Part shown: in pieces, positions 38,105-46,485 of the stretch
Layout: every line of letters begins with the position of its first letter
Numbering within the stretch: position 1 is the stretch's first letter
DNA from: Paenibacillus sp. FJAT-26967
Lineage (GTDB): Bacteria; Bacillota; Bacilli; Paenibacillales; NBRC-103111
NCBI RefSeq assembly: GCF_001541095.1
Contig: NZ_LMXH01000006.1
Span: 1-64,000 of the forward strand
Reading direction: 5' to 3'
Length of the DNA: 64,000 nt
Position numbers and translations under genes: made by a program
The notes under the pieces: generated by a model
Database searches by the model: none
What the model was told of the DNA's origin: nothing
Seen by the model: the letters and a program-made list of their open reading frames with translations, nothing else

Positions 38105-39831
38105 CCGCGGGTCACTTCCTTCCATGACGCACCCGGATTCCGGATCGAATCCGCGCGTGCCTCCGATTTGCTTCCGCTCCGGATCTCAAGCGATGCCCTA
38201 TGCAGAGGAGCACGATCAATCGGAACCGGGATGGGGCTACTCGCTGCCGGGACAGCTTCCTTATTCTCAAAGGAAGCCTGAATGACATCCAGCCCGGAGA
38301 CAAGCAGCCGCTGCTGCATGGCAGGGTCCGCCTGCGGATACTCCGCAAGCGTATGCATCCCCCGCGTCTCGCGGCGGGCAAGAGCCGCCGTATGTATCCA
38401 GCGGGCACTTGCCACCAGCGCCGCGGCTTCGCGGGCGCGTACCCGCTGGCCCGCTCCGGACGGGGCCAGCGCTTCTGCCAGCGGCCACAGCCCGTGGAGC
38501 CGCTGGAGAGATTCCCGCAGCACGGGTTCGCTGCGGAAGTAATTGATATGCAGCGGGAACATTTCCGCCTGCACAGCGCGGATGAGCTCAGCCGCATCCG
38601 CCCTCTGGCCCCCGGCGGAAGCCGCCGGCACGATGCCCGCGCCGCCTGCGGGCTTCAGCTCGCGCAGCAGTGCCTTGGGGCCAAGCTTCAAGGCATACTG
38701 CGCGGCGGATTTGCCCGACCATGTTCCCGACGAGATCGCCCACGAGGCGTTGAACGCCCCGCCGCCGGACTGACCGCCGGTCACACGCTCGCGCGTCGCG
38801 GCATCGCCGGCAGCGTATAGACCCGCCACGGTCGTGCCGCAGTCATCGCCCGTCAGGCGGATGCCGCCTGTACCGCGTACCGTGCCCTCGTACCGCAAAG
38901 TCAGCGGGAACCGCTGCGTGAACGGATCGAGGCCTGCGCGGTCAAGCGGGAGGAAGAAGATCGCATGCGACCTCCGGAGAATCGCGCGCTTCTCCGGGGT
39001 GTCCGCTTTGTCCATAACCGCGTACACCGGGCCTTGGCTCAGCATCCGCGGAAGGAAGTCGTGCGGCCGTGGACCTTCACTGTGCAGAATCGTGCCGTCT
39101 TCGGTGCTGTACGTCGCCCAGTTCAGCAGCCTGCCGCGCGTATTCGTGCCGAATGCGGCGCTCGGGGCGTACTGGCGGCTAAACTCCATTCCGGACAACT
39201 CCACGCCAAGCTCGGCCGCCATCAGCAGGCCGTCTCCGGTGAGTACGTTGCAGCCCAAACCTTTGCTGAGGAAAGCACAGCCGCCGGTCGCAATGACCAC
39301 GGCACCGGCTCTTACTTCCCAGTCCCGGTCATCCAGGCGGCAGACCCCTCTTGCCCCTCCCGCGCCGTGCTCATCCGTAAGCAGCTCCAGGGCCGGAGAC
39401 TGGTCCAGAATTCTCACGCCTGCTTTGATGACGGCCCGCCGCATCAGCTTCATATATTCCGGGCCCTGCAGATGATCGCGCATCGGCACACCTTCTTCGT
39501 TCCTGCGGAAAGGGTAACCCCAAGATTCTACCAGCTCAAGGCTCTCATAGACCTGATCGAGCACCCGGTGAATCCATTCGGGCTCCGACAAGTAACCTCC
39601 GCCCTTCATCCGCTTCTGTACCGCTTCTTCCCTAAGAACCGGATCTCTTGGAAGGTACAGCAGGTTGGTCCCGCCCGGAGCTGTGGCCCCGCTTGTTCCG
39701 AGAAATCCCTTATCCGCCAGAATGACGCGTGCTCCCTGGGATGCGGCGCTCCATGCTGCCCATGCGCCTGCGGGACCGCCCCCGATAACGAGCACATCTG
39801 CTGTCAGCCGCAGAGGCTGCTTTTGACTCAT
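38101..39831 (-). CDS. FAD-dependent oxidoreductase (fumarate reductase/AprA-like flavoprotein)
   Basis: A 576-residue flavoprotein of the SdhA/FrdA/AprA superfamily. The N-terminal FAD motif is VLVIGGGPAGAWAAWSAASQGA followed by GFLGTSGATAPGG. VVIATGGCAFLSKGLGCNVLTGDGLLMAAELG and GLYAAGDAATRERVTGGQSGGGAF are the other FAD-contact blocks. The RETRGMH segment in the helical C-terminal domain is typical of the superfamily. Paired with a ferredoxin subunit and next to a sulfonate-type ABC importer, it could act on an imported sulfur or organic compound; the substrate is unknown. The 3' half is G+C-rich. Confidence 0.82.
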   Translation of the reverse strand: MSQKQPLRLTADVLVIGGGPAGAWAAWSAASQGARVILADKGFLGTSGATAPGGTNLLYLPRDPVLREEAVQKRMKGGGYLSEPEWIHRVLDQVYESLELVESWGYPFRRNEEGVPMRDHLQGPEYMKLMRRAVIKAGVRILDQSPALELLTDEHGAGGARGVCRLDDRDWEVRAGAVVIATGGCAFLSKGLGCNVLTGDGLLMAAELGVELSGMEFSRQYAPSAAFGTNTRGRLLNWATYSTEDGTILHSEGPRPHDFLPRMLSQGPVYAVMDKADTPEKRAILRRSHAIFFLPLDRAGLDPFTQRFPLTLRYEGTVRGTGGIRLTGDDCGTTVAGLYAAGDAATRERVTGGQSGGGAFNASWAISSGTWSGKSAAQYALKLGPKALLRELKPAGGAGIVPAASAGGQRADAAELIRAVQAEMFPLHINYFRSEPVLRESLQRLHGLWPLAEALAPSGAGQRVRAREAAALVASARWIHTAALARRETRGMHTLAEYPQADPAMQQRLLVSGLDVIQASFENKEAVPAASSPIPVPIDRAPLHRASLEIRSGSKSEARADSIRNPGASWKEVTRG

Positions 39832-39895
39832 TGCACTTCCCCCTATCTCCTGTCAGCCTTTTCTTCTCACGGCTTCCTCTGCTTGTTCCTCTTCT

Positions 39896-40906
39896 TTATT
39901 TCGCAATCCATTCTTCTATGGAAAAGTCATTTTCGGCGAGCTTATCGCTGACCAGAAAATCTTTGGCCGCTTTCAACTGCTCCAACCCCTTCTCCGTAAA
40001 CGTTTCTTTCTGGATGCGGCCTATGGCACTCGTCTTGCGAACCAGCTCCAGCGAATTCCCCGTATTCTCAACGAGAAACGCATAATAATCCTCTTCTTTG
40101 GTTTGAAGGTCTTCCAGCGCCTTCACCCGCAAATCGTTCCATACTTTCGGAATATCCGGGAACTTCTTCAGGTAACTTTCCGATACGACCGTAATGCTTC
40201 CACCGACCAGATCGGGGTGATCCTTAAGTGCTTCATCCAGTACCGGATAGCCCTGCGGGATCATTTTGAGACCGCGAACCTCTGTAGTGGCGATCGCATC
40301 GACCTCACCTCGCACCAGCGCCGCATCCGCGTCCTCATCGAGCAAATGGATCAGCTGGACGTCCTTGATGCCCTGTTCTTTTAAAAGGCCGGCCACATAA
40401 CGGTGCATGTAGGAGCCCTTTTTCACGGACAACTTCTTGCCTTTAAGCTCCGCGAGGTTTGCGGGACCGCCTTTTTTGGCCAGAATAAACGCGTTGCTGT
40501 TGGCTGCATTCAGTGTAATCATCTTGGAAGGAGCCCCTGCGGACTTGGCCAGAACAGCAGGCGTATCTCCCAGAGAGCCGATGTCAATTCTTCCGCTGAT
40601 CAGCGATTCACTGAGATCGGGGCCGCTCGGGAAGCCGACAAACTGCACGTCCGTTATCCCGTGCTTCTGCAATTCCTGCTTCGTAATACCTGTATAGAAA
40701 CCCCAGCCTTCTGCCCCGCCAGGCAGATTAAGCTTGGTGGAACCGATATAGCCGATTCTCAGCACAGTAGGGATTTTACCCGCTTCTTGACCTCCTGAAG
40801 GGTCCGCTTCAGCCTTGCCGCATGCGGCAGCGAGTAAGACCAGCGATATCAGCGCGAGAATGGTACTCAGCTTGAATGACGTCTTTTTTTGCGCAAGTTT
40901 ACCCAT
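39896..40906 (-). CDS. ABC importer substrate-binding lipoprotein (SsuA-like)
   Basis: A 336-residue lipoprotein. The signal peptide ends in lipobox LLAAACGK. VLRIGYIGSTKLNLPGGAEGWG opens the first lobe, and VGFPSGPDLSESLISGRIDIGSLGDTPAVLAKSAG is the SsuA/aliphatic-sulfonate family pattern. It follows the two permease genes and precedes the flavoprotein gene by 64 bases. Ligand specificity is unproven. Confidence 0.88.
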   Translation of the reverse strand: MGKLAQKKTSFKLSTILALISLVLLAAACGKAEADPSGGQEAGKIPTVLRIGYIGSTKLNLPGGAEGWGFYTGITKQELQKHGITDVQFVGFPSGPDLSESLISGRIDIGSLGDTPAVLAKSAGAPSKMITLNAANSNAFILAKKGGPANLAELKGKKLSVKKGSYMHRYVAGLLKEQGIKDVQLIHLLDEDADAALVRGEVDAIATTEVRGLKMIPQGYPVLDEALKDHPDLVGGSITVVSESYLKKFPDIPKVWNDLRVKALEDLQTKEEDYYAFLVENTGNSLELVRKTSAIGRIQKETFTEKGLEQLKAAKDFLVSDKLAENDFSIEEWIAK

Positions 40907-41002
40907 TTTGTCCAGTCCCCTTTTTTATATAAATCTCCAGTTCTCATTTCTTCGGTCCCACTCTGTCTGATCAAATCTCTTCGCAATTCGCATGTACCTT
41001 GC

Positions 41003-41848
41003 TTATCCCTCGTAGCTGTCCCGCCACTGAAGCAGCCTATGCTCCAGAATCCGGACAAAGGAATCCACCATTTTGCCTACAACCGCAAATAGCAGGACGC
41101 CCACAAAGATAACTTCCGTCGTTGAATTCTGTTTGGCAAAATTAATAAGGAATCCGATGCCGGATTGGGAACCGATCAGCTCCGCCACAACCAGACCGAG
41201 CCAGGAAACCGCCAGAGAGAGCCTCAGGCCGACCAGAATCTGCGGCAGTGCGGAAGGCAGGATGACCCGGACTATTTGTTTGTAGCGGTTGAACTGCAGA
41301 ACTTGAGATACTTCGAACAGCTTGTTGTCTACGCTTCGGATACCGAGGAACGTATTGATATACAGCGGGAAGAACGCACCGCTTGCAATGATGACCATTT
41401 TGGATGTTTCTCCGAATCCGAACCACAGAATGAACAGGGGCGCAATGGCCAGATGAGGCACCAGCCGGATCATTTGGAGCGTCGGATCAAACACTTGCTC
41501 TACCCGGCGGAAGTAACCTGCTGCTATGCCTAGCAGGAGGCCCAGCGTACCTCCCGCCGCGAAACCCGATGCCGCCCGGCTTACACTAATCCCCAAATGC
41601 CCGGATAGCTCGCCCGTTACAGTCAGATTCTTGAAGGCTTCTGCGATCATAAGCGGCGTCGGCAGAAAGAACGTCGAAATAAGTCCCAGGTTTCCCGCCA
41701 GCTGCCAGACGATAAGGAGCAGAGCCGGAACCAGAGCGCCAACTGCCAAATCAGCAAATTTCTGTCTGAAAATCGCCCACTGGCGTAACTTTGCGGCACG
41801 TTTGGCGGGAACGGGTGAATGATGAAGCACCTCGGCTGAATGGCTCAT
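41003..41848 (-). CDS. ABC importer permease (SsuC-like), copy 2
   Basis: A 281-residue membrane protein with six predicted helices and the ATPase-contact loop EVSQVLQFNRYKQIVRVILPSALPQ. Its sequence parallels the adjacent permease throughout, including an almost identical end (LLQWRDSYEG) and matching DNA there, so the two arose by tandem duplication. The gap between the two is 16 bases. Confidence 0.9.
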   Translation of the reverse strand: MSHSAEVLHHSPVPAKRAAKLRQWAIFRQKFADLAVGALVPALLLIVWQLAGNLGLISTFFLPTPLMIAEAFKNLTVTGELSGHLGISVSRAASGFAAGGTLGLLLGIAAGYFRRVEQVFDPTLQMIRLVPHLAIAPLFILWFGFGETSKMVIIASGAFFPLYINTFLGIRSVDNKLFEVSQVLQFNRYKQIVRVILPSALPQILVGLRLSLAVSWLGLVVAELIGSQSGIGFLINFAKQNSTTEVIFVGVLLFAVVGKMVDSFVRILEHRLLQWRDSYEG

Positions 41849-41864
41849 GAGTCAATCTTCTCCT

Positions 41865-42728
41865 TTACTTCCCTTCGTAGCTGTCCCGCCACTGGAGCAG
41901 ACGTTGTTCCAGCAGACGAACGAGTGAATCAGCGGCTTTGCCGATTAGGGCAAATAAGATAATGGCGACGAAGACCACGGATGTCTTGTTAACCTGGCGG
42001 GCTTCCGACATCAGATAGCCTAGACCCGATGTCGCTCCCATCAGCTCGGCTACTACAAGCCCCAGCCAGGCGATCCCGAGTGAGATCCTCACGCCGAGCA
42101 GGATATGAGGCAGGGCCGCGGGCAAGACTAGCCGGATGATCTGCTTGTAGGCACTGAAGCCCAGCACCTTGGCTACCTCAAACAGCTTCTTATCCACGCC
42201 GCGGATCCCGAGAAAAGTATGAATATAAAGCGGAAAGAATGCTCCCTTGGCGATCAGCAGAATCTTAGAGGATTCTCCGAATCCGAACCAGAGAATAAGC
42301 AGCGGAGCGATTGCAAGATGCGGAATCATGCGGAGCATTTGCACGGAAGGGTCCAGGACTCTTTCCGTTCTGCGGAAAAGCCCGACCAGCAAACCGAGCA
42401 GCAGCCCGGCACCGCCGCCTAACCCGAACCCGGCCGCTGTCCGCATCAGGCTGATGCCTAAATTCTCGGCAAGCACACCCGTTTCCACCAAGGTGCGAAA
42501 AGACTTCGCAATCGTCAGCGGTGTCGGAAAAAGCAGCCGGGAGATATAACCGGCATCACCTAATAGCTGCCAGGCGACCAGCAGGGTGACGGGAAGCAGC
42601 GCTCCGATCCATAGGGATTCCAGCTTCAGCCTGCGCTTACTTCCAGCATGCGCCCCGCCTCCTCTATGTATGGCAGTGTCTCCTGCCGCGGAAACTTCCG
42701 CCGTCAGAACTTCGAGCGGCTTGCTCAT
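41865..42728 (-). CDS. ABC importer permease (SsuC-like), copy 1
   Basis: A 287-residue membrane protein with the contact loop EVAKVLGFSAYKQIIRLVLPAALPH. It carries a longer, charged N-terminal tail (about 35 residues) than copy 2. It may form a heterodimer with copy 2, whereas typical SsuC-type importers use a homodimer. It lies 21 bases after the ATPase gene. Confidence 0.9.
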   Translation of the reverse strand: MSKPLEVLTAEVSAAGDTAIHRGGGAHAGSKRRLKLESLWIGALLPVTLLVAWQLLGDAGYISRLLFPTPLTIAKSFRTLVETGVLAENLGISLMRTAAGFGLGGGAGLLLGLLVGLFRRTERVLDPSVQMLRMIPHLAIAPLLILWFGFGESSKILLIAKGAFFPLYIHTFLGIRGVDKKLFEVAKVLGFSAYKQIIRLVLPAALPHILLGVRISLGIAWLGLVVAELMGATSGLGYLMSEARQVNKTSVVFVAIILFALIGKAADSLVRLLEQRLLQWRDSYEGK

Positions 42729-42749
42729 TTCATTTCACCCCCAGCGTTC

Positions 42750-43532
42750 TCAGATACCTGCGCTCTCCACCAGTTCAAGCTCATCAAGCTTCTCAAATTC
42801 ACTTAAAATTTTGTAGCGGATCTCCTGAAACGAAGTACTCGCTTTTTTACGGGGGAACGGCAGATCAATAGGGACGATATTCTTGATTGCCCCGGGGCGC
42901 GGTTTAAGAATAACGACCCGGTTCGCGAGAAAGATCGCCTCGTCAATATCGTGAGTGACGAAGACCATCGTCGTCTGGTTAGCCTGCCAGATATCCAGCA
43001 GCACTTCCTGCATATGCGCTCTCGTAAAAGCATCCAGCGCCCCGAACGGCTCATCCAGCAGCAATATTTTCGGATTCCGGAGAAGAGCTCTCGCAATGGA
43101 GACCCGCTGAGCCATCCCTCCTGACAGTTCGCGGGGATAAGCTTTTTCGAAGCCGGTCAGCTTCACAAGTTCAATCAGGTTATCCACCTTCTGGCGGACT
43201 TCCGGTTTTTTTAACGACAGGTCCGCCGCGATATTCTTCTCCACGGTTAACCAGGGAAACAGTCTCGGCTCCTGAAAAATAAAGCCTTTATCAATCCCCG
43301 GACCTGTAACCTTCTCCTGGCCGAGCCGGACCTCTCCTTCGTAATCCGTATCCAGACCTGCCGCAATTTTGAGCAGGGTGCTTTTGCCGCAGCCGCTAGG
43401 ACCAATAACCGTAATAAATTCGCCCTCTTTTATGGCCAGGTCAATGTTGTGGAGCGCGTGAACCCTGCCTTTCTTCGTCTCGAATACTTTGTTTAATCGT
43501 CCAACCTCAAGCAGCGGAGCACTCATTTTCAT
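42750..43532 (-). CDS. ABC importer ATPase (SsuB-like)
   Basis: A 260-residue ATPase: Walker [12 protein letters not shown], signature [15 protein letters not shown], Walker [15 protein letters not shown] and switch histidine [10 protein letters not shown]. It is the first gene of a six-gene run (ATPase, permease, permease, binding protein, flavoprotein, ferredoxin) all on the minus strand. The leader contains the terminator at 43663 and the promoter at 43764. Confidence 0.93.
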   Translation of the reverse strand: MKMSAPLLEVGRLNKVFETKKGRVHALHNIDLAIKEGEFITVIGPSGCGKSTLLKIAAGLDTDYEGEVRLGQEKVTGPGIDKGFIFQEPRLFPWLTVEKNIAADLSLKKPEVRQKVDNLIELVKLTGFEKAYPRELSGGMAQRVSIARALLRNPKILLLDEPFGALDAFTRAHMQEVLLDIWQANQTTMVFVTHDIDEAIFLANRVVILKPRPGAIKNIVPIDLPFPRKKASTSFQEIRYKILSEFEKLDELELVESAGI

Positions 43533-43662
43533 TCCCCTCTCTGAATTCCGATTACTTAAACTTCGTACAATCCCGCCCGGTTGGTTTGCGCGGTTTAGCG
43601 TCCTCAGACCGCTTCTTATCGCTTCTGATGGAACGATGCCTGCCTATCTGGATGGAAAAACA

Positions 43663-43712
43663 GAAAAAAGCGCATGCCGGCCGAATGAGGTACACTCGGT
43701 AAGCAGGCGCTT
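43663..43712 (-). terminator. Leader terminator ahead of the second ABC cluster
   Basis: On the minus strand GCGCCTGCTTACCGA pairs with TCGGCCGGCATGCGC (partly mismatched), followed by six T. It sits between the only clear promoter and the first gene, so it may be an attenuator rather than a gene-end terminator. I could not identify a known riboswitch aptamer in the short stretch before it. Confidence 0.7.
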
Positions 43713-43741
43713 CTAGTTAACTAGTCAGCGAATATTTCACA

Positions 43742-43759
43742 CTATTCTTATAGGAATAG
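43742..43759. promoter_or_regulatory. Palindromic operator candidate
   Basis: CTATTC-TTATAG-GAATAG has 6-base perfect arms, lies just downstream of the -10 and overlaps the predicted start. It contains ATAGGAATAG, resembling the core I recall for CymR (cysteine-regulon repressor) sites. The match to CymR is suggestive only. Confidence 0.45.
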
Positions 43760-43763
43760 ACAA

Positions 43764-43792
43764 ATATTATCACCCCGTACAAGATCGGTCAA
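43764..43792 (-). promoter_or_regulatory. SigA-type promoter of the second ABC cluster
   Basis: TTGACC (43787-43792) and TAATAT (43764-43769) are spaced by exactly 17 bases. Together with the operator candidate, leader terminator and the glcT terminator at 43815, it explains the 434-base gap from 43533 to 43966. Confidence 0.75.
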
Positions 43793-43814
43793 GACTCTAT
43801 TTTGCAAAAAAGAA

Positions 43815-43850
43815 TAAATAAAAAAGAGCTCTGCGCCGCTGCGCAGAACC
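43815..43850 (-). terminator. Terminator of glcT
   Basis: On the minus strand TCTGCGC pairs with GCGCAGA across a four-base loop; CTCTTTTTTATTTATTC follows. It isolates glcT from the ABC cluster. Confidence 0.85.
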
Positions 43851-43966
43851 CGTCTTGTCGGATGTGCATATAAATTCAGAGAACAGAAGAAAGGGCCGTG
43901 TCCCGTATGCTCAATAGAAGGCCATACGTCACAAGCCCGTCCGAAGGGGCCAACCGTAAGTCAGAA

Positions 43967-44836
43967 TCAATATCCGTCTGTGCCTTGGGCCTCATCTTTC
44001 TGTAAAAGACGCAGCAGATGCATCGTCAAGTAAACCGCTTCCGCTTCGTAAACGGGCTGCTTCAATCTGCGCTGCATGACCTTCATCAACGTCCAGGCAA
44101 TCGAGTACAGCTCCGGGTACTGCTGCTTAAGCAGTTCACCCAGCTTGTCCGGTTCGTTGACCTTCTCCTTGCGGCGAATCCTCTCGATAGCGAACCTCAA
44201 ATGGCGGAGCAAACGGGAATATGCAATGGTGCTCCGGTCAATCGTAATCTGCATCCGGCTTTCAATAAGCGCGATCAGCTCCGCGATCAGCCTCGAATAT
44301 TCATTCACCTCAGAGACAGGACGATTGGTCAGGGCGCCATGTATATGAAGCGTAACAAAGCCGACCTCCGCTTCAGGCAGGTTCGTATTCATTCGTTCAT
44401 TGATGGTGTCGATGACATATTCAGCCATGCCGAATTCCTTGGGATAGAGTTCTCTTGTTTCCAGCAAAAAAGGATTCTGCAGCACGATGCCCTGCTCAAG
44501 CCGTTTGATAGCGAAAGCGATATGGTCAGTCAGAGCAATATGGATGTGTTCATTCAGCTGCGAATCGCCGTTCTTCGAAATATATAAGATCACTTCATTC
44601 ATGACCTCGATGAGTTTCTCATCAATCTGAGGAATGAGCTGCTGGTACTGCTCCTTTTCCTTTTCATTGGTCAGAATAAACAGCTTCTCAATCGCATCGG
44701 AACGGATTAGATCTTTGGCCTTGCGGTTGAACCCGATCCCCTTGCCGATAACAACGACTTCCTGATAAACGGGATGTAGTGCTATGATCACGTTGTTATT
44801 CAGCACCTTAACCACTTCTATGCTGCTGTTCTTCAC
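43967..44836 (-). CDS. glcT: PtsGHI antiterminator GlcT (PRD-containing RNA-binding protein)
   Basis: A 289-residue BglG/SacY-family protein. The N-terminal RNA-binding domain is recognisable from VVKVLNNNVIIALHP and VVVIGKGIGFNRKAKD. Two PRD regulatory domains follow, with phosphorylatable histidines in EHIHIALTDHIAFAI and VGFVTLHIHGAL in PRD1, and in LLRHLRFAIERI and AEAVYLTMHLLRL in PRD2. The GTG start at 44836, behind GGAAGAGG, gives the family's normal N-terminus; the frame is open to 44872. Its target RAT lies 6.4 kb away, upstream of ptsG. Confidence 0.92.
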   Translation of the reverse strand: MKNSSIEVVKVLNNNVIIALHPVYQEVVVIGKGIGFNRKAKDLIRSDAIEKLFILTNEKEKEQYQQLIPQIDEKLIEVMNEVILYISKNGDSQLNEHIHIALTDHIAFAIKRLEQGIVLQNPFLLETRELYPKEFGMAEYVIDTINERMNTNLPEAEVGFVTLHIHGALTNRPVSEVNEYSRLIAELIALIESRMQITIDRSTIAYSRLLRHLRFAIERIRRKEKVNEPDKLGELLKQQYPELYSIAWTLMKVMQRRLKQPVYEAEAVYLTMHLLRLLQKDEAQGTDGY

Positions 44837-44896
44837 TTCGCACCTCTTCCGGACCACATGTTGATTCCTCAAGATTACTAAAAAAGGGCGTTTGCT

Positions 44897-46402
44897 TCAA
44901 GTAAGTGGTGGTAAAGGGGCATCGGACCATTCCGAAATATAGGCCAAACGATCTTCAGCTGCCATCATTCCTCCCTGATTCCCCTCACGTCGGCGGCCGC
45001 CGTCGGCCGGTGGATCAGCTTCGGGAGGTGTGAAGGCGCACCCTTGCTTAACAGGTGTGACAGAAGCATAACGCTGCCGCATATGTACCGCAGACATTGC
45101 AATAATCCGGGGCTCCAGCTGGTTCTTATTGATCTGCAGACGGCGGAATCCGCCGGGGTGCAGCATACCCATCAGCACATGCAAATACCGGGTCGTCACC
45201 CAGCGCCACAAGCCGTTCTTCAGAGGCAGCACGGTAAAGCCGAACCGCTCCGTTCCGCGGTGAATCATAGAGATGCCATACACGCCTTTGATTCCGGCGG
45301 GAGCGTCTTCTCCCAGAAGACATTCGGCCAGTACGGGCATGGTACTCTCCATGGCCCGGATCATATGCACGGCGAGCTGCATCACCGAGCCGCTGCGGGC
45401 GTTCGCCTCATAGAGCCACTCGTTGCCGAGATGCAGCTCCGCCACAAGGTCACCGGGGCGGATTCTCTCCCCGTCCCCCAGAGGCAGCTCCTGACCGCGA
45501 TAAGTCAGGAGGCGGTAGTGCAGGAAGCGGTTATGCGGATCGGCCGGTTGTACACCGTACAACCGGTGAAACAGCCGCTCCCACCGCATCCAGAGCCCCA
45601 CCGCCACGGAACGCCGCCGCGGCAGGTGACGCTCGGCGAGGCGATCCGCCAGCGCACTTGGCTGCACCGGAGCCTCCGGCAGCGCGCCATCATCAACTCC
45701 CCTGCCAAGCAGCTGCTCGTCCACCCGCTCGAAGCGGAGCCCGCTGCGCCGGGCATCCGCAAGGACTTCGGCGAGTGCTTCCAGCATGTGCGCCGGGGCG
45801 TCCCGGTTGGCTCCCAGCGTATCCCCGCTGTCATGGAGCAGAATGACCGCACCGCTTTTAATCCTGTCCCTCAGCCGGAGCAGGATTTTCTCTTTGCCCC
45901 CGGAACTGCGCCAGTCATAAGCCGCTGTGGACCAGAGCACGATCCGGAACCGGCGGATGAGCAGAAGATCAAACACATTGAACACACCCCAGGGAGGCCG
46001 GTAGTGAACGGGCCTTGTACCTGTGATGCGTTCGATAATATCGGCAGATTGACGCAGGGAACGGCGTACCTTCCACGGGGTCATCAGCCCGTTGGAATGA
46101 TGTACATAATTATGCAGGCCGACGAGATGCCCTTCCTCATGCATCCGGCGGATCAGCTCCGGATGATGCTCCGCTTTGGCTCCAAGCACGAAGAAAGTCG
46201 CCCTAGCCCCGCTTGCCGCCAGCAAATCGAGCAGCCGGGGCGTATACTGCGGATCGGGGCCGTCGTCAAAAGTCAATGCCGCACTCGTGCAATCACTTCT
46301 GCCACGGTAGACGCCCAGTCCGAACCTGCGGATCAATGCAGTCGGCAGGAGGGTATAAGCCGTACAAAAAAGCAAGACCATCCACAAAACTTGCTCAAAC
46401 AT
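44897..46402 (-). CDS. Polysaccharide deacetylase with YkoP-like C-terminal domain
   Basis: A 501-residue membrane-anchored protein. A signal/anchor helix (1-20) is followed by a NodB domain (about 35-235): motif 1 TFDDGPD, zinc histidines in LHNYVHHSNG, motif 3 RPPWG and the late LLHDSGD. The roughly 265 remaining residues form a second domain with RLFHRLYGVQPADPHNRFLHY and GDLVAELHLGNEWL, resembling Bacillus YkoP. Deacetylation of a wall or exported glycan is the likely role. The C-terminal 40 residues are polar and disordered. It lies among glycosyltransferases, 83 bases after the one at 46486. Confidence 0.82.
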   Translation of the reverse strand: MFEQVLWMVLLFCTAYTLLPTALIRRFGLGVYRGRSDCTSAALTFDDGPDPQYTPRLLDLLAASGARATFFVLGAKAEHHPELIRRMHEEGHLVGLHNYVHHSNGLMTPWKVRRSLRQSADIIERITGTRPVHYRPPWGVFNVFDLLLIRRFRIVLWSTAAYDWRSSGGKEKILLRLRDRIKSGAVILLHDSGDTLGANRDAPAHMLEALAEVLADARRSGLRFERVDEQLLGRGVDDGALPEAPVQPSALADRLAERHLPRRRSVAVGLWMRWERLFHRLYGVQPADPHNRFLHYRLLTYRGQELPLGDGERIRPGDLVAELHLGNEWLYEANARSGSVMQLAVHMIRAMESTMPVLAECLLGEDAPAGIKGVYGISMIHRGTERFGFTVLPLKNGLWRWVTTRYLHVLMGMLHPGGFRRLQINKNQLEPRIIAMSAVHMRQRYASVTPVKQGCAFTPPEADPPADGGRRREGNQGGMMAAEDRLAYISEWSDAPLPPLT

Positions 46403-46485
46403 GACTCAACACACAGCCATCGCCCGAATAATCCCCCATTATACGGAACTTTAGCGGCATTCTTCGATTCATGATCACGCTTCTC

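Noticed and set aside
43713-43763. SAM (S-box) or T-box element in the ABC cluster leader
   Set aside because: Sulfur-related operons often carry these, but the interval before the terminator is too short and lacks the conserved blocks of either element.
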